From Oceanimonas smirnovii ATCC BAA-899 (GTDB lineage: Bacteria > Pseudomonadota > Gammaproteobacteria > Enterobacterales > Aeromonadaceae): DNA of 64,000 nucleotides. A model generated the notes under the pieces. It was not told the DNA's origin. It did not search any database and was given only the letters and a program-made list of their open reading frames with translations. Position numbers and translations under genes: made by a program. Positions within the stretch are counted from its first letter, which is position 1; every line of letters starts with the position of its first letter. Of the stretch, positions 46,672 through 55,971 are shown one piece after another. The stretch lies in assembly GCF_000381965.1 (NCBI RefSeq), contig NZ_KB908454.1:472324-536323 (forward strand). Reading direction: 5' to 3'.

Positions 46672-47989
46672 GCGGCTGGGTGCCTATCAGTGTGCCGGTC
46701 TGGCTCCGGCCATGGCTGCCAGTGGCAAACTCACCCGGGTGGTGGGATTGACACTGGAAGCGGTGGGCTGCACCGCTGCCGTGGGCAGTCAGTGCAAGGT
46801 GCAAACCCAGTTTGGTGAAATGGACGCCGAGGTGGTGGGTTTTGCTGATGACAAACTCTATCTTATGCCCAGCGAATCCCTGAAAGGAGTGATTCCCGGT
46901 GCCAGAGTCACACCGGCAGGCGACGGTAACGGCGTGCCCGTGGGCATGGCACTGCTGGGCAGGGTGATTAATGGCATCGGTGAACCGCTGGACGGCCTGG
47001 GTCCCATCAATACCGGCACCACTGCTGATTTCTTATCCCGGCCCATTAACCCCATGTCCCGTAAACCGATCAAAACTCCCATGGATGTGGGCGTGCGAGC
47101 CATTAACTCAGTGCTGACGGTAGGACAAGGCCAGCGTATGGGGCTGTTTGCCGGCTCTGGTGTGGGCAAAAGTGTGTTGCTGGGCATGATGACCCGGGGA
47201 GCAAAAGCCGATGTGGTGATTGTGGGCCTGATTGGTGAGCGGGGCCGGGAAGTCAAAGAGTTTATTGATGAAATTCTGGGAGAAGAAGGCCGGGCCCGGG
47301 CTGTGGTGGTGGCAGCGCCGGCAGATGCCTCACCCTTGATGCGCCTGAAAGGCTGCGAAACCGCGCTTACCCTGGCGGAATATTACCGGGACCAGGGCCT
47401 GAACGTCTTGCTGCTGATGGACTCCCTTACCCGCTATGCCCAGGCCCAGCGGGAAATTGCCCTGGCAGTAGGAGAGCCGCCGGCCAGCAAGGGCTATCCG
47501 CCGTCAGTGTTTGCCAGACTGCCGGCACTGGTGGAGCGGGCCGGCAACGGTGCCGAAGGGCAGGGAGGCATTACCGCCTTTTTTACCGTGCTCACCGAAG
47601 GGGACGATCTGCAGGATCCGATTGCCGATGCTGCCCGGGCCATTCTCGATGGTCATATTGTGTTATCACGGCAACTGGCCGACAGTGGCCACTATCCCGC
47701 CATCGATATTGAAAAGTCCATCAGCCGGGTAATGACGGCAGTGACCACACCAGAGCATCAGCAGCAGGCGCGGGTAGTCAAGCAGGCTTATGCGCTTTAT
47801 CAGCAAAATCATGATCTGATTAACCTGGGTGCCTACAAGAGCGGGGCTGATCCACGCTTGGATATGGCCATTACCATACGGCCCCGGCTGGAGCGTTTTT
47901 TAACTCAGAGCATGACAGACGTATTTGACTATGAGGCCTGTCTCAAAGAGCTTGAAGTGGTCGCCATGCCGCTGCTGAGGGCAGGCTGA
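46652..47989 (+). CDS. fliI: Flagellum-specific ATPase FliI
   Basis: 445 residues. Cytoplasmic AAA-type hexamer related to the F1 beta subunit, which powers substrate unfolding at the export gate. Walker [14 protein letters not shown] with K173, the [10 protein letters not shown] motif, and Walker [18 protein letters not shown]. The start lies inside fliH and the stop overlaps fliJ (TGATG). Confidence 0.97.
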   Translation: MTQTLAERLGAYQCAGLAPAMAASGKLTRVVGLTLEAVGCTAAVGSQCKVQTQFGEMDAEVVGFADDKLYLMPSESLKGVIPGARVTPAGDGNGVPVGMALLGRVINGIGEPLDGLGPINTGTTADFLSRPINPMSRKPIKTPMDVGVRAINSVLTVGQGQRMGLFAGSGVGKSVLLGMMTRGAKADVVIVGLIGERGREVKEFIDEILGEEGRARAVVVAAPADASPLMRLKGCETALTLAEYYRDQGLNVLLLMDSLTRYAQAQREIALAVGEPPASKGYPPSVFARLPALVERAGNGAEGQGGITAFFTVLTEGDDLQDPIADAARAILDGHIVLSRQLADSGHYPAIDIEKSISRVMTAVTTPEHQQQARVVKQAYALYQQNHDLINLGAYKSGADPRLDMAITIRPRLERFLTQSMTDVFDYEACLKELEVVAMPLLRAG

Positions 47990-48426
47990 TGAGCCGGGCT
48001 TTGAATTTGCTGCTGGAGCAGCTGGACGGCGAAGAGCGCAAGGCCGCTGCCGAGCTGAATATTGCCCAGCTGCAACTGCAGCAGATGGAGCAACAGCTGC
48101 AAACACTGAGTCAGTATCAGCGTCAGTATGTGCAGACGTTTCAGCAACGGGGGCAGAGCGGGCTGGAAGCACACCAGTTTGGCCACTTTCGCGGCTTTAT
48201 CGACAAACTGGAAGTGGCCCAGCAGCAACAGCAGCAAGGCCTGCAACAGGCCCGGGAGCAATTAACCCAAAGCCGCGATGCCTGGCTGGCGGTGCGTGCC
48301 CGTAAGCAAGCCATTGCCAAACTGATGGAGCGCGAAGCCGGGCGCAAAAAGCAGGAAGCCGCCCGCCAGGAGCAAAAAATGCTCGATAACCTCGCCATCT
48401 ACCGTTACCACCGCAAACCCATGTAA
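47989..48426 (+). CDS. fliJ: Flagellar export protein FliJ
   Basis: 145 residues, nearly all coiled coil and very rich in Gln and Glu. It is the export chaperone/stalk that fits in the FliI ring. Identification relies on size, coiled-coil form and the place after fliI with a 1-nt overlap. Last gene of fliEFGHIJ, since a new sigma-54 promoter follows. Confidence 0.92.
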   Translation: MSRALNLLLEQLDGEERKAAAELNIAQLQLQQMEQQLQTLSQYQRQYVQTFQQRGQSGLEAHQFGHFRGFIDKLEVAQQQQQQGLQQAREQLTQSRDAWLAVRARKQAIAKLMEREAGRKKQEAARQEQKMLDNLAIYRYHRKPM

Positions 48427-48434
48427 TTCCCCTT

Positions 48435-48450
48435 TGGCTCATATATTGCA
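48435..48450 (+). promoter_or_regulatory. Sigma-54 promoter of fliK
   Basis: TGGCTCATATATTGCA has GG and GC 12 nt apart and intact TTGCA. It lies 57 bp before the fliK start and probably drives fliKLMNOPQR-flhB. Confidence 0.8.
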
Positions 48451-48507
48451 TATTACCCGTATCAGCGGGTGCGCCCGGTGGCCACACTTTTAATCAGGTG
48501 ACTCTGT

Positions 48508-50382
48508 ATGACCACAATTATTCCTGCCTTTGCCAGCACTGTGAGTTCTGCCGGCTCCCTGTTGCAGCCCAAAGCCGATGGTGAAGGGGTTAACTTTGCC
48601 GAACTGCTGGAAAGCGCCGAAACCGGTGCAGGCCAGCAAGCACAGGCTGGCAATGAATCTGCAGACAAACAGGAAGTGGCCGGCTCAGAGCAGGGCGAGA
48701 CGACGCCAAAAGAGGCTGATATCAAGGTGAAAGCCGAACCTGATGAGGAAGCAGACAAGCCGGCGGGTGCAACGGCAGAGCAGAAGCATGACAAGCCCGA
48801 GGAAGAGCTGAGAGCCGATACGCTGCAGAGCGGCAATTTGGTGCCGGCAGCGGCAATACCGGTGGCGGTGCAGCAGCAAGCGTCAGCGTCATTACAGAGC
48901 AAGAGCGAGCCGGACGCTCAAGCAAGCAGTACGCGCTCGGAAAATACCAACATACAGAACGTAAAAGGTGAAGCTCCAGCCGCATCGGCAGAAAGCGATA
49001 ACCAGCCGGCTGCAAAGAGTGAGTCGGCGGTTAAAGATGCACCCGTCAAAGCAGCTGTGGTGAACCAGGCTGACACCAAACCAGCCCGGGATAGCGTACC
49101 GGCAGCTGATAACATGCAAATAAAAAATGACGATATAAAATTGAGCGATGCCAAAGAGGCCGCCATTGAAGTGCACAAACTGAACTCTCAAGCCGCTGCC
49201 ATCCAAACGGATGCCGCCGAACAAGCAAAAGCAGAACCCAAAGCACAAACACAACTCAAAACACAACCAATAGCGACGGCTGTGCCTCAGGGTTCAGCAC
49301 CCGCTGGGGAGCCGGCAGAGCCTGAAGCCCAGACGGCTCAGCGGCTGCCAGCGTCTCAGGCTTCAACCGCTCAATCTCAGCCGGCACAGCAGCCTGCGTC
49401 ACAAGTACAGGCCGTTCCGCCACAAGCCGCGCAACAGCAGCCGGCTGTCACACAATCGCAGTCAGTATCAGCAGCCGAGCCGGAGCTAAATGCGCCGCCG
49501 CAGCACGAACAGGAGCCGGACAGCGCTAATCAAACCGCGCCCCGGCAGGAAACTACTCAGGCACCGAAGGAGCCGGCGGGCACACCCAACTGGCTGGCAC
49601 AAATTGAGCATGGCCGGCGCTGGTCGCAGCAGGGCAGCACCGAGAGCAAGGCCGACACCACAGTGGCAGAACAAAACACTGAGAGTCTGAGTTCACCAAT
49701 CACCGAAAAAGCATCAGCCGATGCCGGAACTGATGGTGAAAGCCGCGATGAAGATGCCAGCCGTGGCGAGAAACTGGCTGACGCGCTGGCAGGGGCGGTG
49801 CAGTCAGGCACTCACCAGGCCGAAAAAAACGAGATCCAGCCACTGCAGCAAACCGCTGCCATTACCGCCACCCGTGAAGCCGCGGCCCCCGAGCGCGCGG
49901 CTCAGCCTCAGCTGGAGCGGGCGCTCAATCTGCATCAGGCCGCGCCGGAGCAAAATGCCCGCCAGCTGAGCCAGCAGGTGCAGGTAATGGTGAATCAGGA
50001 GCTGCAGGAGGCAGATATTCGTCTTAACCCGTCCGAACTTGGCGGCATCCGCATTCAGCTTAAATTCGAGCAGGGCGAAGTGAGCATGCAGATCCAGGCT
50101 CAGCATGCGCAGGCCCGGGATATGCTGGAGCAGGCCATGCCGCGCCTGCGTGATATGCTTCAGCAACAAGGTATTCAGCTGGGACAGGGGCAGGTGGGCA
50201 GCTTTGCCGGTCAGCAACAGAATACAGCGCAAAATGGTAACCAGGGGCAGGGTGCAACCGGCCGGGAAAATGGGCATAATTCATCCTCGTTTGAGCAGGG
50301 CCCGAACGATGATGAAGCAGGCTTCACTCAATATTCAGCGGGCAGAACATTGCATGAAGGTGGTATCGACTTTTTTGCATAA
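48508..50382 (+). CDS. fliK: Hook-length control protein FliK
   Basis: 624 residues, long for the family (E. coli 375). The first about 460 residues are low-complexity, rich in Ala, Gln, Glu, Pro and Lys, fitting a flexible ruler. The C-terminal domain has the conserved substrate-switch part MVNQELQEADIRLNPSELGGI ... LKFEQGEVSMQIQAQH. It sets hook length and switches export from hook to filament proteins. The extended N-terminus evolves fast, so length differences among relatives are expected. Confidence 0.93.
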   Translation: MTTIIPAFASTVSSAGSLLQPKADGEGVNFAELLESAETGAGQQAQAGNESADKQEVAGSEQGETTPKEADIKVKAEPDEEADKPAGATAEQKHDKPEEELRADTLQSGNLVPAAAIPVAVQQQASASLQSKSEPDAQASSTRSENTNIQNVKGEAPAASAESDNQPAAKSESAVKDAPVKAAVVNQADTKPARDSVPAADNMQIKNDDIKLSDAKEAAIEVHKLNSQAAAIQTDAAEQAKAEPKAQTQLKTQPIATAVPQGSAPAGEPAEPEAQTAQRLPASQASTAQSQPAQQPASQVQAVPPQAAQQQPAVTQSQSVSAAEPELNAPPQHEQEPDSANQTAPRQETTQAPKEPAGTPNWLAQIEHGRRWSQQGSTESKADTTVAEQNTESLSSPITEKASADAGTDGESRDEDASRGEKLADALAGAVQSGTHQAEKNEIQPLQQTAAITATREAAAPERAAQPQLERALNLHQAAPEQNARQLSQQVQVMVNQELQEADIRLNPSELGGIRIQLKFEQGEVSMQIQAQHAQARDMLEQAMPRLRDMLQQQGIQLGQGQVGSFAGQQQNTAQNGNQGQGATGRENGHNSSSFEQGPNDDEAGFTQYSAGRTLHEGGIDFFA

Positions 50383-50391
50383 GGACACTTA

Positions 50392-50871
50392 ATGGCAGAG
50401 AACCTCACCATTCCCAAGGTGGCATGGTATAAACGCAAGCTGGTCTGGATTTTGCTTTTGCTCGTGCTGGCGGGAGCAGGCGGAGCGACCGCCTGGTTGC
50501 TGATATCGGGTGCAGAAGAAGCGCCGGTAGCAGAGCAGGATAATAATAGTGATCAGGCCATGTATGTCAGCCTGTCACAGCCCTTTACCTTCAGCGTACC
50601 CGGCGGGCGACGAGACCGGCTGGTGCAAATTGAGGCGCAATTAATGGTGCGTGGAGAAGCCAATGCCGAGCTGGCCCGACAGCATCTGCCACTGCTGGAA
50701 AGCACTCTGCTGGATGTATTCAGCCGTCAAACCGCCGACAATTATCTGACGGCCGCCAATAAAAAGGCACTGCGTGAAGAAGCTCTTAATGAGCTGAATT
50801 ACGCCACTGCCGAAGTACTGGAAAAGCGGTTATTTGAAAAAGTGTTATTTACCAGCATAGTGATGCAATAG
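50392..50871 (+). CDS. fliL: Flagellar basal-body-associated protein FliL
   Basis: 159 residues. Short cytoplasmic start, one membrane helix (LVWILLLLVLAGAGGATAWLL, about 17-37) and a periplasmic domain with YVSLSQPFTFSV and ESTLLDVFSRQ. It supports stator function around the motor. It lies 9 bp after fliK and 7 bp before fliM. Confidence 0.95.
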   Translation: MAENLTIPKVAWYKRKLVWILLLLVLAGAGGATAWLLISGAEEAPVAEQDNNSDQAMYVSLSQPFTFSVPGGRRDRLVQIEAQLMVRGEANAELARQHLPLLESTLLDVFSRQTADNYLTAANKKALREEALNELNYATAEVLEKRLFEKVLFTSIVMQ

Positions 50872-50878
50872 GTGAGCT

Positions 50879-51934
50879 GTGAGCGATCTGTTATCCCAGG
50901 ATGAAATCGATGCTCTGTTACACGGAGCCGACGATGTCAAAGAAGAAGAAGTGAAAGAAGAAGGAGGCGTCGCCTCCTTTGACTTCTCTTCACAGGATCG
51001 CATTGTCCGGGGCCGAATGCCGACCCTGGAAATGGTGAATGAGCGTTTTGCCCGCCATATGCGCATCAGCCTGTTTAATATGATGCGCCGCACCGCTGAG
51101 GTCTCCATTAATGGCGTGCAGGTAATTAAATACGGCGAATATGTACATTCCTTGTTTCTGCCCACCAGCCTGAACATGGTGCGCTTTCGCCCGCTCAAGG
51201 GCATAGGTCTGGTCACCATGGAAGCCAGATTGGTGTTTATTCTGGTGGATAACTTTTTTGGTGGTGACGGTCGTCATGCCAAAATTGAAGGCCGGGAATT
51301 TACTCCCACCGAGCGCCGGGTCATTCAGCTGCTGCTCAAGCTGGTATTTGAAGACTACAAAGAGGCCTGGGCACCGGTGATGGACGTGGAGTTTGAATAC
51401 CTCGACTCAGAGGTGAACCCCACCATGGCCAACATTGTCAGCCCCACCGAAGTGGTGGTGGTCAGCTCCTTTCATATCGACCTTGACGGCGGCGGCGGTG
51501 ACTTTCACGTTACCCTGCCCTACGGCATGCTGGAGCCCATTCGTGAGTTGCTGGATGCCGGCGTGCAGAGCGACAAGGGCGAAAATGACCTGCGCTGGGG
51601 CAAGGCCCTGCGGGATGAAATTCTCGATGTGGAAGTGGAAATGTCCACCCGTCTGCTGGAGAAGGAAGTCACCCTGCGCAATATCATGGACTGGCAGGCG
51701 GGCGATATTATTCCCATTGAAATGCCCGAGCACTTGCTGGTGTCAGTGGAAGAGCTGCCCACCTTCAGAGCCCAGCTGGGCCGCTCTCAGGAAAAAATGG
51801 CCATTCGTATTACCGAAAAAATTAAACGGCCCGAAACCGTTAAAACTGAATTGCAAGAAGTCACCCGCCGCGGCGTGCGCATTGATGGCGAAGCCGAGCT
51901 GGAAGAACTGGAAAGAACCATTGAGGACGCATAA
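50879..51934 (+). CDS. fliM: Motor switch protein FliM
   Basis: 351 residues. The N-terminal MSDLLSQDEIDALLHG is the CheY-P binding peptide; the middle CheC-like domain (RHMRISLFNMMRRTAEV, NFFGGDGR) and the C-terminal SpoA domain (VEVEMSTRLLEKEVTLRNIM) follow. GTG start with AGGTGA upstream. It overlaps fliN by 1 nt. It receives the CheY signal from the che genes at the right end. Confidence 0.97.
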   Translation: MSDLLSQDEIDALLHGADDVKEEEVKEEGGVASFDFSSQDRIVRGRMPTLEMVNERFARHMRISLFNMMRRTAEVSINGVQVIKYGEYVHSLFLPTSLNMVRFRPLKGIGLVTMEARLVFILVDNFFGGDGRHAKIEGREFTPTERRVIQLLLKLVFEDYKEAWAPVMDVEFEYLDSEVNPTMANIVSPTEVVVVSSFHIDLDGGGGDFHVTLPYGMLEPIRELLDAGVQSDKGENDLRWGKALRDEILDVEVEMSTRLLEKEVTLRNIMDWQAGDIIPIEMPEHLLVSVEELPTFRAQLGRSQEKMAIRITEKIKRPETVKTELQEVTRRGVRIDGEAELEELERTIEDA

Positions 51935-52350
51935 TGAGCGAGCAGAACGATCAAGGTGACCAACTCGATCAAAGCGAGCTGGATGATATCTGGGGCGACG
52001 CCATGGCGGAGCAGGAGCAAAGTGAGGTTAAAAGGGCCGAGCTGGATGACTTCAGCAACGATGGCAAAGATCCCATCACTCAGGAGGAACGGCGCAAGCT
52101 CGACACCATTCTGGATATTCCGGTCACCATTTCCATGGAAGTGGGCCGCAGCCAGATCAGCATTCGTAACCTGCTGCAGCTTAACCAGGGATCTGTGGTA
52201 GAGCTGGACCGGCTGGCCGGTGAGCCGCTCGATGTGATGGTGAACGGCACCCTGATTGCGCACGGCGAAGTAGTGGTGGTGAACGATAAATTCGGTATTC
52301 GTCTTACCGATGTGATCAGCCAGACCGAGCGGATTAAAAAGCTGAAATGA
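51934..52350 (+). CDS. fliN: Motor switch protein FliN
   Basis: 138 residues. Asp/Glu-rich N-terminal extension (DQLDQSELDDIWGDAM), then the SpoA fold LDIPVTISMEVGRSQISIRNLLQLNQGSVVELDR-type core with AGEPLDVMVNGTLIAHGEVVV. Forms the lower C ring. Its stop overlaps the fliO start by 4 nt. Confidence 0.97.
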   Translation: MSEQNDQGDQLDQSELDDIWGDAMAEQEQSEVKRAELDDFSNDGKDPITQEERRKLDTILDIPVTISMEVGRSQISIRNLLQLNQGSVVELDRLAGEPLDVMVNGTLIAHGEVVVVNDKFGIRLTDVISQTERIKKLK

Positions 52351-52688
52351 GAATTCTGCTGTTGTTATTGATGGCGGCACCGGCTTATGCCCAGGGCGGC
52401 CCTGAAATTGACTGGAGTTCCTGGGCGCTGTCATCGGCCCTGGTCATCGGTCTTTTGCTGGCGCTGGGGCAGCTGCTGCGCCGGCTCAAGCTGCCGGTGC
52501 TGGGCGGTAACCGCCAGCTGAAAGTGGTGTCCAGCCTGGCCCTGGGCCACAAGGAAAAACTGGTGGTAGTGCAGGTAGGCAAGGAGCAGGTGCTGCTGGG
52601 TATTACGCCGCAGAATATCAGCCACCTGGGCAAGCTGGAGCAGCCACTGGAAGTACCTGAAAAACAGGGAGTAGGGAATACCCCGTAG
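52347..52688 (+). CDS. fliO: Flagellar export protein FliO
   Basis: 113 residues. N-terminal signal-like stretch, one membrane helix (WALSSALVIGLLLALGQLL) and the cytoplasmic FliO domain with QLKVVSSLALGHKEKLVVVQVGKEQVLLGITPQNI-type sequence. It helps assemble the FliPQR export gate. The last codons and the stop TAG are made of GGGAGTA/GGGAATA heptads, so the original C-terminus has been overwritten by a repeat. Confidence 0.93.
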   Translation: MRILLLLLMAAPAYAQGGPEIDWSSWALSSALVIGLLLALGQLLRRLKLPVLGGNRQLKVVSSLALGHKEKLVVVQVGKEQVLLGITPQNISHLGKLEQPLEVPEKQGVGNTP

Positions 52689-52710
52689 GAATAGGGAGCA
52701 GGGAATAGGG
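52667..52710 (+). repeat. Family B heptads across the fliO stop
   Basis: Units GGGAGTA, GGGAATA at 52667-52680, then after an interruption GGGAGCA, GGGAATA (52694-52707). The array begins inside fliO and supplies its stop codon. Related arrays follow ligA, flhB and the symporter gene. Confidence 0.65.
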
Positions 52711-52753
52711 TTGTTGGGAATCGTCGGAGCAAATAAATGAATAAGGAACGCCT

Positions 52754-53500
52754 GTGAGCCGCATTCGCTATTTTTTGCCATTGTTACTGCTGCTGGCCAC
52801 GCCGGCACTGGCTCAGCAGGGCATGTCAGCGGTGACGGTCACCACCAATGCCGACGGCAGTCAGGAATACAGCTTAACTCTGCAGGTGCTGGCATTAATG
52901 ACGGCACTGTCGTTTTTGCCTGCCATCGTTATTATGATGACCTCCTTCACCCGTATTATTGTGGTGCTGTCCATTCTGCGGCAGGCCCTGGGCCTGCAGC
53001 AAAGCCCGTCCAATCAGGTGCTGATTGGCATCAGTCTGTTTCTGTCCTTTTTTATTATGTCGCCGGTACTCGACCGGGTAAACGCCGAGGCGCTGCAGCC
53101 CTACCTGGCGGAAGAGATCGGCTCAAAGGAAGCGCTTACCCGCGCCGAGCAGCCCATTCGTGACTTTATGCTGACGCAGACCCGGGTAAAGGATCTCGAC
53201 ACCTTTCTTAATATCGCCAATGTGCAGGTAAACAACGAAGCAGAAGTGCCACTCAGAGTACTGATTCCGGCCTTTGTCACCAGCGAGCTGAAAACCGCCT
53301 TTCAAATCGGCTTTATGCTGTTTTTGCCCTTTCTGGTGATTGATCTGGTGGTGGCCAGTATTCTGATGGCCATGGGGATGATGATGCTGTCGCCCATGCT
53401 GATATCGCTGCCCTTTAAGCTGATGCTGTTTGTGCTGGTGGACGGCTGGAACCTGATTATGGGCACCCTGGCTACCAGTTTCGGACTGGGAGCAAACTGA
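52754..53500 (+). CDS. fliP: Export gate protein FliP
   Basis: 248 residues with a cleavable signal peptide ([13 protein letters not shown]) and four membrane segments. Core of the flagellar export channel. Motifs [20 protein letters not shown] and LLTQ-like TLATSFG at the end. GTG start with AGGAA upstream. It is separated from fliO by repeat sequence. It overlaps fliQ by 1 nt. Confidence 0.97.
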   Translation: MSRIRYFLPLLLLLATPALAQQGMSAVTVTTNADGSQEYSLTLQVLALMTALSFLPAIVIMMTSFTRIIVVLSILRQALGLQQSPSNQVLIGISLFLSFFIMSPVLDRVNAEALQPYLAEEIGSKEALTRAEQPIRDFMLTQTRVKDLDTFLNIANVQVNNEAEVPLRVLIPAFVTSELKTAFQIGFMLFLPFLVIDLVVASILMAMGMMMLSPMLISLPFKLMLFVLVDGWNLIMGTLATSFGLGAN

Positions 53501-53769
53501 TGAGTCCGGAAACCTTCGTTGACCTGTTTCGCAGCGCCCTCTGGCTGGTGACCGTGCTGGTGTCGGCGGTGATCTTTCCCAGTCTGGCGATAGGGTTAAT
53601 GGTTTCCATTTTTCAGGCGGCCACCTCCATTAATGAACAAACCTTAAGCTTTCTGCCCCGCCTGCTGGTCACTCTGGGTGCGCTGGCGGTAGGAGCGCAC
53701 TGGGGCTTTGGCATGCTGATTGACTACTTTCATGAACTCACAGAGCTGATACCGCAGGTCATCGGTTGA
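53500..53769 (+). CDS. fliQ: Export gate protein FliQ
   Basis: 89 residues with two membrane helices and the conserved FQAATSINEQTLSFLPR segment. Part of the FliPQR gate. It begins in the fliP stop (TGATG). A repeat element follows its stop. Confidence 0.97.
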   Translation: MSPETFVDLFRSALWLVTVLVSAVIFPSLAIGLMVSIFQAATSINEQTLSFLPRLLVTLGALAVGAHWGFGMLIDYFHELTELIPQVIG

Positions 53770-53920
53770 ACAAAGCTTGAAGCTATAAGCTGGAAGCTTG
53801 AAGAAAAACGAAAAACAGCCTTGTTTGTAAGTGCTGTATTCCACTCACAGTTTCGAGCTGCCTCTATGCTTATAAACCACTCGGGCTGCTTCCAGCTTCA
53901 GGCTTCCAGCTTCCAGCTGT
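53770..53920 (+). repeat. Family A palindromic element between fliQ and fliR
   Basis: The left arm after the fliQ stop has GCTTGAA GCTATAA GCTGGAA GCTTGAA. The right arm ends in TCCAGCTTCAGGCTTCCAGC and the like, giving an inverted 150-bp element. It interrupts a gene pair that is usually contiguous; no gene is inside. Confidence 0.7.
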
Positions 53921-53936
53921 GTTTTAAGGAGGCTGT

Positions 53937-54725
53937 TTGAACTACACCACTGCCGAGCTGATGCAATGGCTGTCGTCCTACCTCTGGCCGCTGTTTCGCA
54001 TTGCCGGGTTGATGATGACCATGGTGATGTTTGGTGCCAACCTCACGCCTGTGTATGTGCGCCTGCTGCTGGCGGTGGCCATCACCATTGCCGTGGCCCC
54101 TGTGCTGCCGGCCATGCCGGCGGTGGAGCTGTTTTCGGTGGAAGGGTTTCTGGTGAGCATACAGCAGGTACTGATTGGTGCCGTGATTGGTTTGTTATCG
54201 CAGTTTTTGCTGCAGACCTTTGTGACCGCCGGTCAGATCATCGCCATGCAAACCAGTCTGGGCTTTGCCTCCATGGTGGATCCACTCAATGGCCAGTCTG
54301 CGCCCGTGGTAGGCCAGCTTTATTTGATGCTGGGCACCTTGCTGTTTCTGGCGCTGGACGGTCATCTGGTGATGATAGAAGCCATTGTACTCAGTTTTAC
54401 TTCTGTGCCGGTATCGGCAAGTGGCTTTAGCGTGGGTGACTGGCAAAACCTGGCGAGCCTGCTTACCCTGCTGTTTCAGGCAGCGGTGGCCATGGCTCTG
54501 TCGGCCATTGTGGCCATGCTGCTGATTAACTTCAGCTTTGGGGTCATGACCCGGGCGGCACCCCAGCTGAATATTTTCAGCGTGGGTTTTGCCATCAGCA
54601 TGGTGTGCGGCCTGTTTATTATGTGGCTGACCCTGGGCGGCTTTATGGATCATTTCGAGAATCAGTGGTTACGCCTGCAACTAGTGATGTGCGACACCCT
54701 GAGACTGACCTGCGAAGGAGGCTGA
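53937..54725 (+). CDS. fliR: Export gate protein FliR
   Basis: 262 residues, six membrane segments. Completes the FliPQR gate. The start is TTG at 53937, supported by AGGAGG at 53927-53932 and by the N-terminal fit (MNYTTAELMQWL). Motifs PVYVRLLLAVAITIAVAP and QTSLGFASMVDPLNGQ are typical. The rare start codon may lower expression. It lies 1 bp before flhB. Confidence 0.95.
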   Translation: MNYTTAELMQWLSSYLWPLFRIAGLMMTMVMFGANLTPVYVRLLLAVAITIAVAPVLPAMPAVELFSVEGFLVSIQQVLIGAVIGLLSQFLLQTFVTAGQIIAMQTSLGFASMVDPLNGQSAPVVGQLYLMLGTLLFLALDGHLVMIEAIVLSFTSVPVSASGFSVGDWQNLASLLTLLFQAAVAMALSAIVAMLLINFSFGVMTRAAPQLNIFSVGFAISMVCGLFIMWLTLGGFMDHFENQWLRLQLVMCDTLRLTCEGG

Positions 54726-54726
54726 C

Positions 54727-55860
54727 ATGGCAGAGTCGGACGGTCAGGAAAGAACAGAACAGCCCACGGAGCAACGGCTTCGGCAAGCCCGTGAAAAAGG
54801 CCAGATCCCCCGTTCCAAGGAGCTGGGCACGGCCGCGGTGCTGCTTAGTGCCTCGGCCGCACTGTTCATGCTGGGAGACGCACTGGGTGCCGCCATGTCG
54901 GCGGTATTTGCCGCCAGCTTTGAGCTGGAGCGGGCCGCCATTTTCGATCCCGAAACCATGATGCCGGCGCTGGCCTCGGCCATTGGCGGCATCATGTGGC
55001 CGTTGCTGGGCATGTTTGCGGTAGTGCTGGTGGCCGCCCTGGTGGGTAACAGCCTGCTGGGGGGCTTTAACTTCAGTACCCAGGCCATGATGCCAAAGTG
55101 GAACCGGCTCAGTCCCATGAGTGGTATCAAACGCATGTTTGGCGTGCAGGCACTGGTGGAGTTGTTAAAATCCATCGCCAAGGTGGTGTTCATTGCCACC
55201 ATTGCCATCTGGCTGCTGTGGGGGCAATTCGACAATATTCTGCGTTTAAGCAGTGAAACCCTGAACCTGGCCATGAAAGACGCACTGGAGCTTTTGCTGT
55301 GGATGGGGCTGGGTTTGTGTCTGGCGCTGCTGCCCATTGTTGCCATTGATGTGCCGTTTCAGGTGTGGAACCACACCCGCCAGCTGAAAATGACCCTGCA
55401 GGAAATAAAAGATGAATACAAAAATACCGAGGGCAAGCCCGAGGTAAAAAGCCGTATTCGCCGTCTGCAGCAGGAAATGGCCAACCGCCGCATGATGGCG
55501 GAAGTCCCCACCGCCGATGTGGTGGTGGTCAACCCCACCCATTTCTCGGTGGCCCTGCGCTACGACAAGGATAAACCCGGCTCGGCTCCGGTGGTGGTGG
55601 CCAAGGGGCTGGATGAAGTGGCCCTTAAAATCCGGGAAATTGCCCGGGAGTATAAGGTGCCGGTTATCTCTTCTCCGGCGCTGGCCCGGGCCGTGTACTT
55701 CTCCACCAAGCTGGATCGGGAAATTCCCGACGGTCTCTTTGTGGCGGTGGCCCAGATCCTGGCCTATGTGTTCCAGCTGAACGCCTGGCGCAAAGGGCAG
55801 GGCAATAAACCAGTGCCGCTGAAAGACGACTTGCCGATTCCCGATGAATACCGGGTGTGA
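54727..55860 (+). CDS. flhB: Export gate / substrate-switch protein FlhB
   Basis: 377 residues: four membrane segments, then the cytoplasmic domain with the self-cleavage motif NPTH at about 269-272 (VVVVNPTHFSVALRY). Works with FliK to switch from hook to filament export. N-terminal ERTEQPTEQRLRQAREKGQIPRS is typical. AAGGAGG precedes the ATG. GGGATTA heptads follow shortly after the stop. Confidence 0.97.
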   Translation: MAESDGQERTEQPTEQRLRQAREKGQIPRSKELGTAAVLLSASAALFMLGDALGAAMSAVFAASFELERAAIFDPETMMPALASAIGGIMWPLLGMFAVVLVAALVGNSLLGGFNFSTQAMMPKWNRLSPMSGIKRMFGVQALVELLKSIAKVVFIATIAIWLLWGQFDNILRLSSETLNLAMKDALELLLWMGLGLCLALLPIVAIDVPFQVWNHTRQLKMTLQEIKDEYKNTEGKPEVKSRIRRLQQEMANRRMMAEVPTADVVVVNPTHFSVALRYDKDKPGSAPVVVAKGLDEVALKIREIAREYKVPVISSPALARAVYFSTKLDREIPDGLFVAVAQILAYVFQLNAWRKGQGNKPVPLKDDLPIPDEYRV

Positions 55861-55870
55861 TTGACTTAAA

Positions 55871-55891
55871 GGGATTAGGGATTAGGGATTA
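55871..55891 (+). repeat. Family B: three perfect GGGATTA units after flhB
   Basis: Three tandem copies of GGGATTA start 10 nt after the flhB stop. The TAG formed at each unit junction falls in a different frame each time because the period is 7. Confidence 0.75.
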
Positions 55892-55918
55892 GAATCGGCC
55901 CCAGTCCCTGTAAATTTA

Positions 55919-55934
55919 TGGCGCACTTCTTGCA
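55919..55934 (+). promoter_or_regulatory. Sigma-54 promoter of flhA
   Basis: TGGCGCACTTCTTGCA has GG and GC 12 nt apart and TTGCA intact. It lies 37 bp before the flhA start and probably drives flhAFG-fliA and perhaps the che genes. Confidence 0.85.
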
Positions 55935-55971
55935 TTCTCACCGCCACTATCAATAAACCGCAGCGAGTGTC

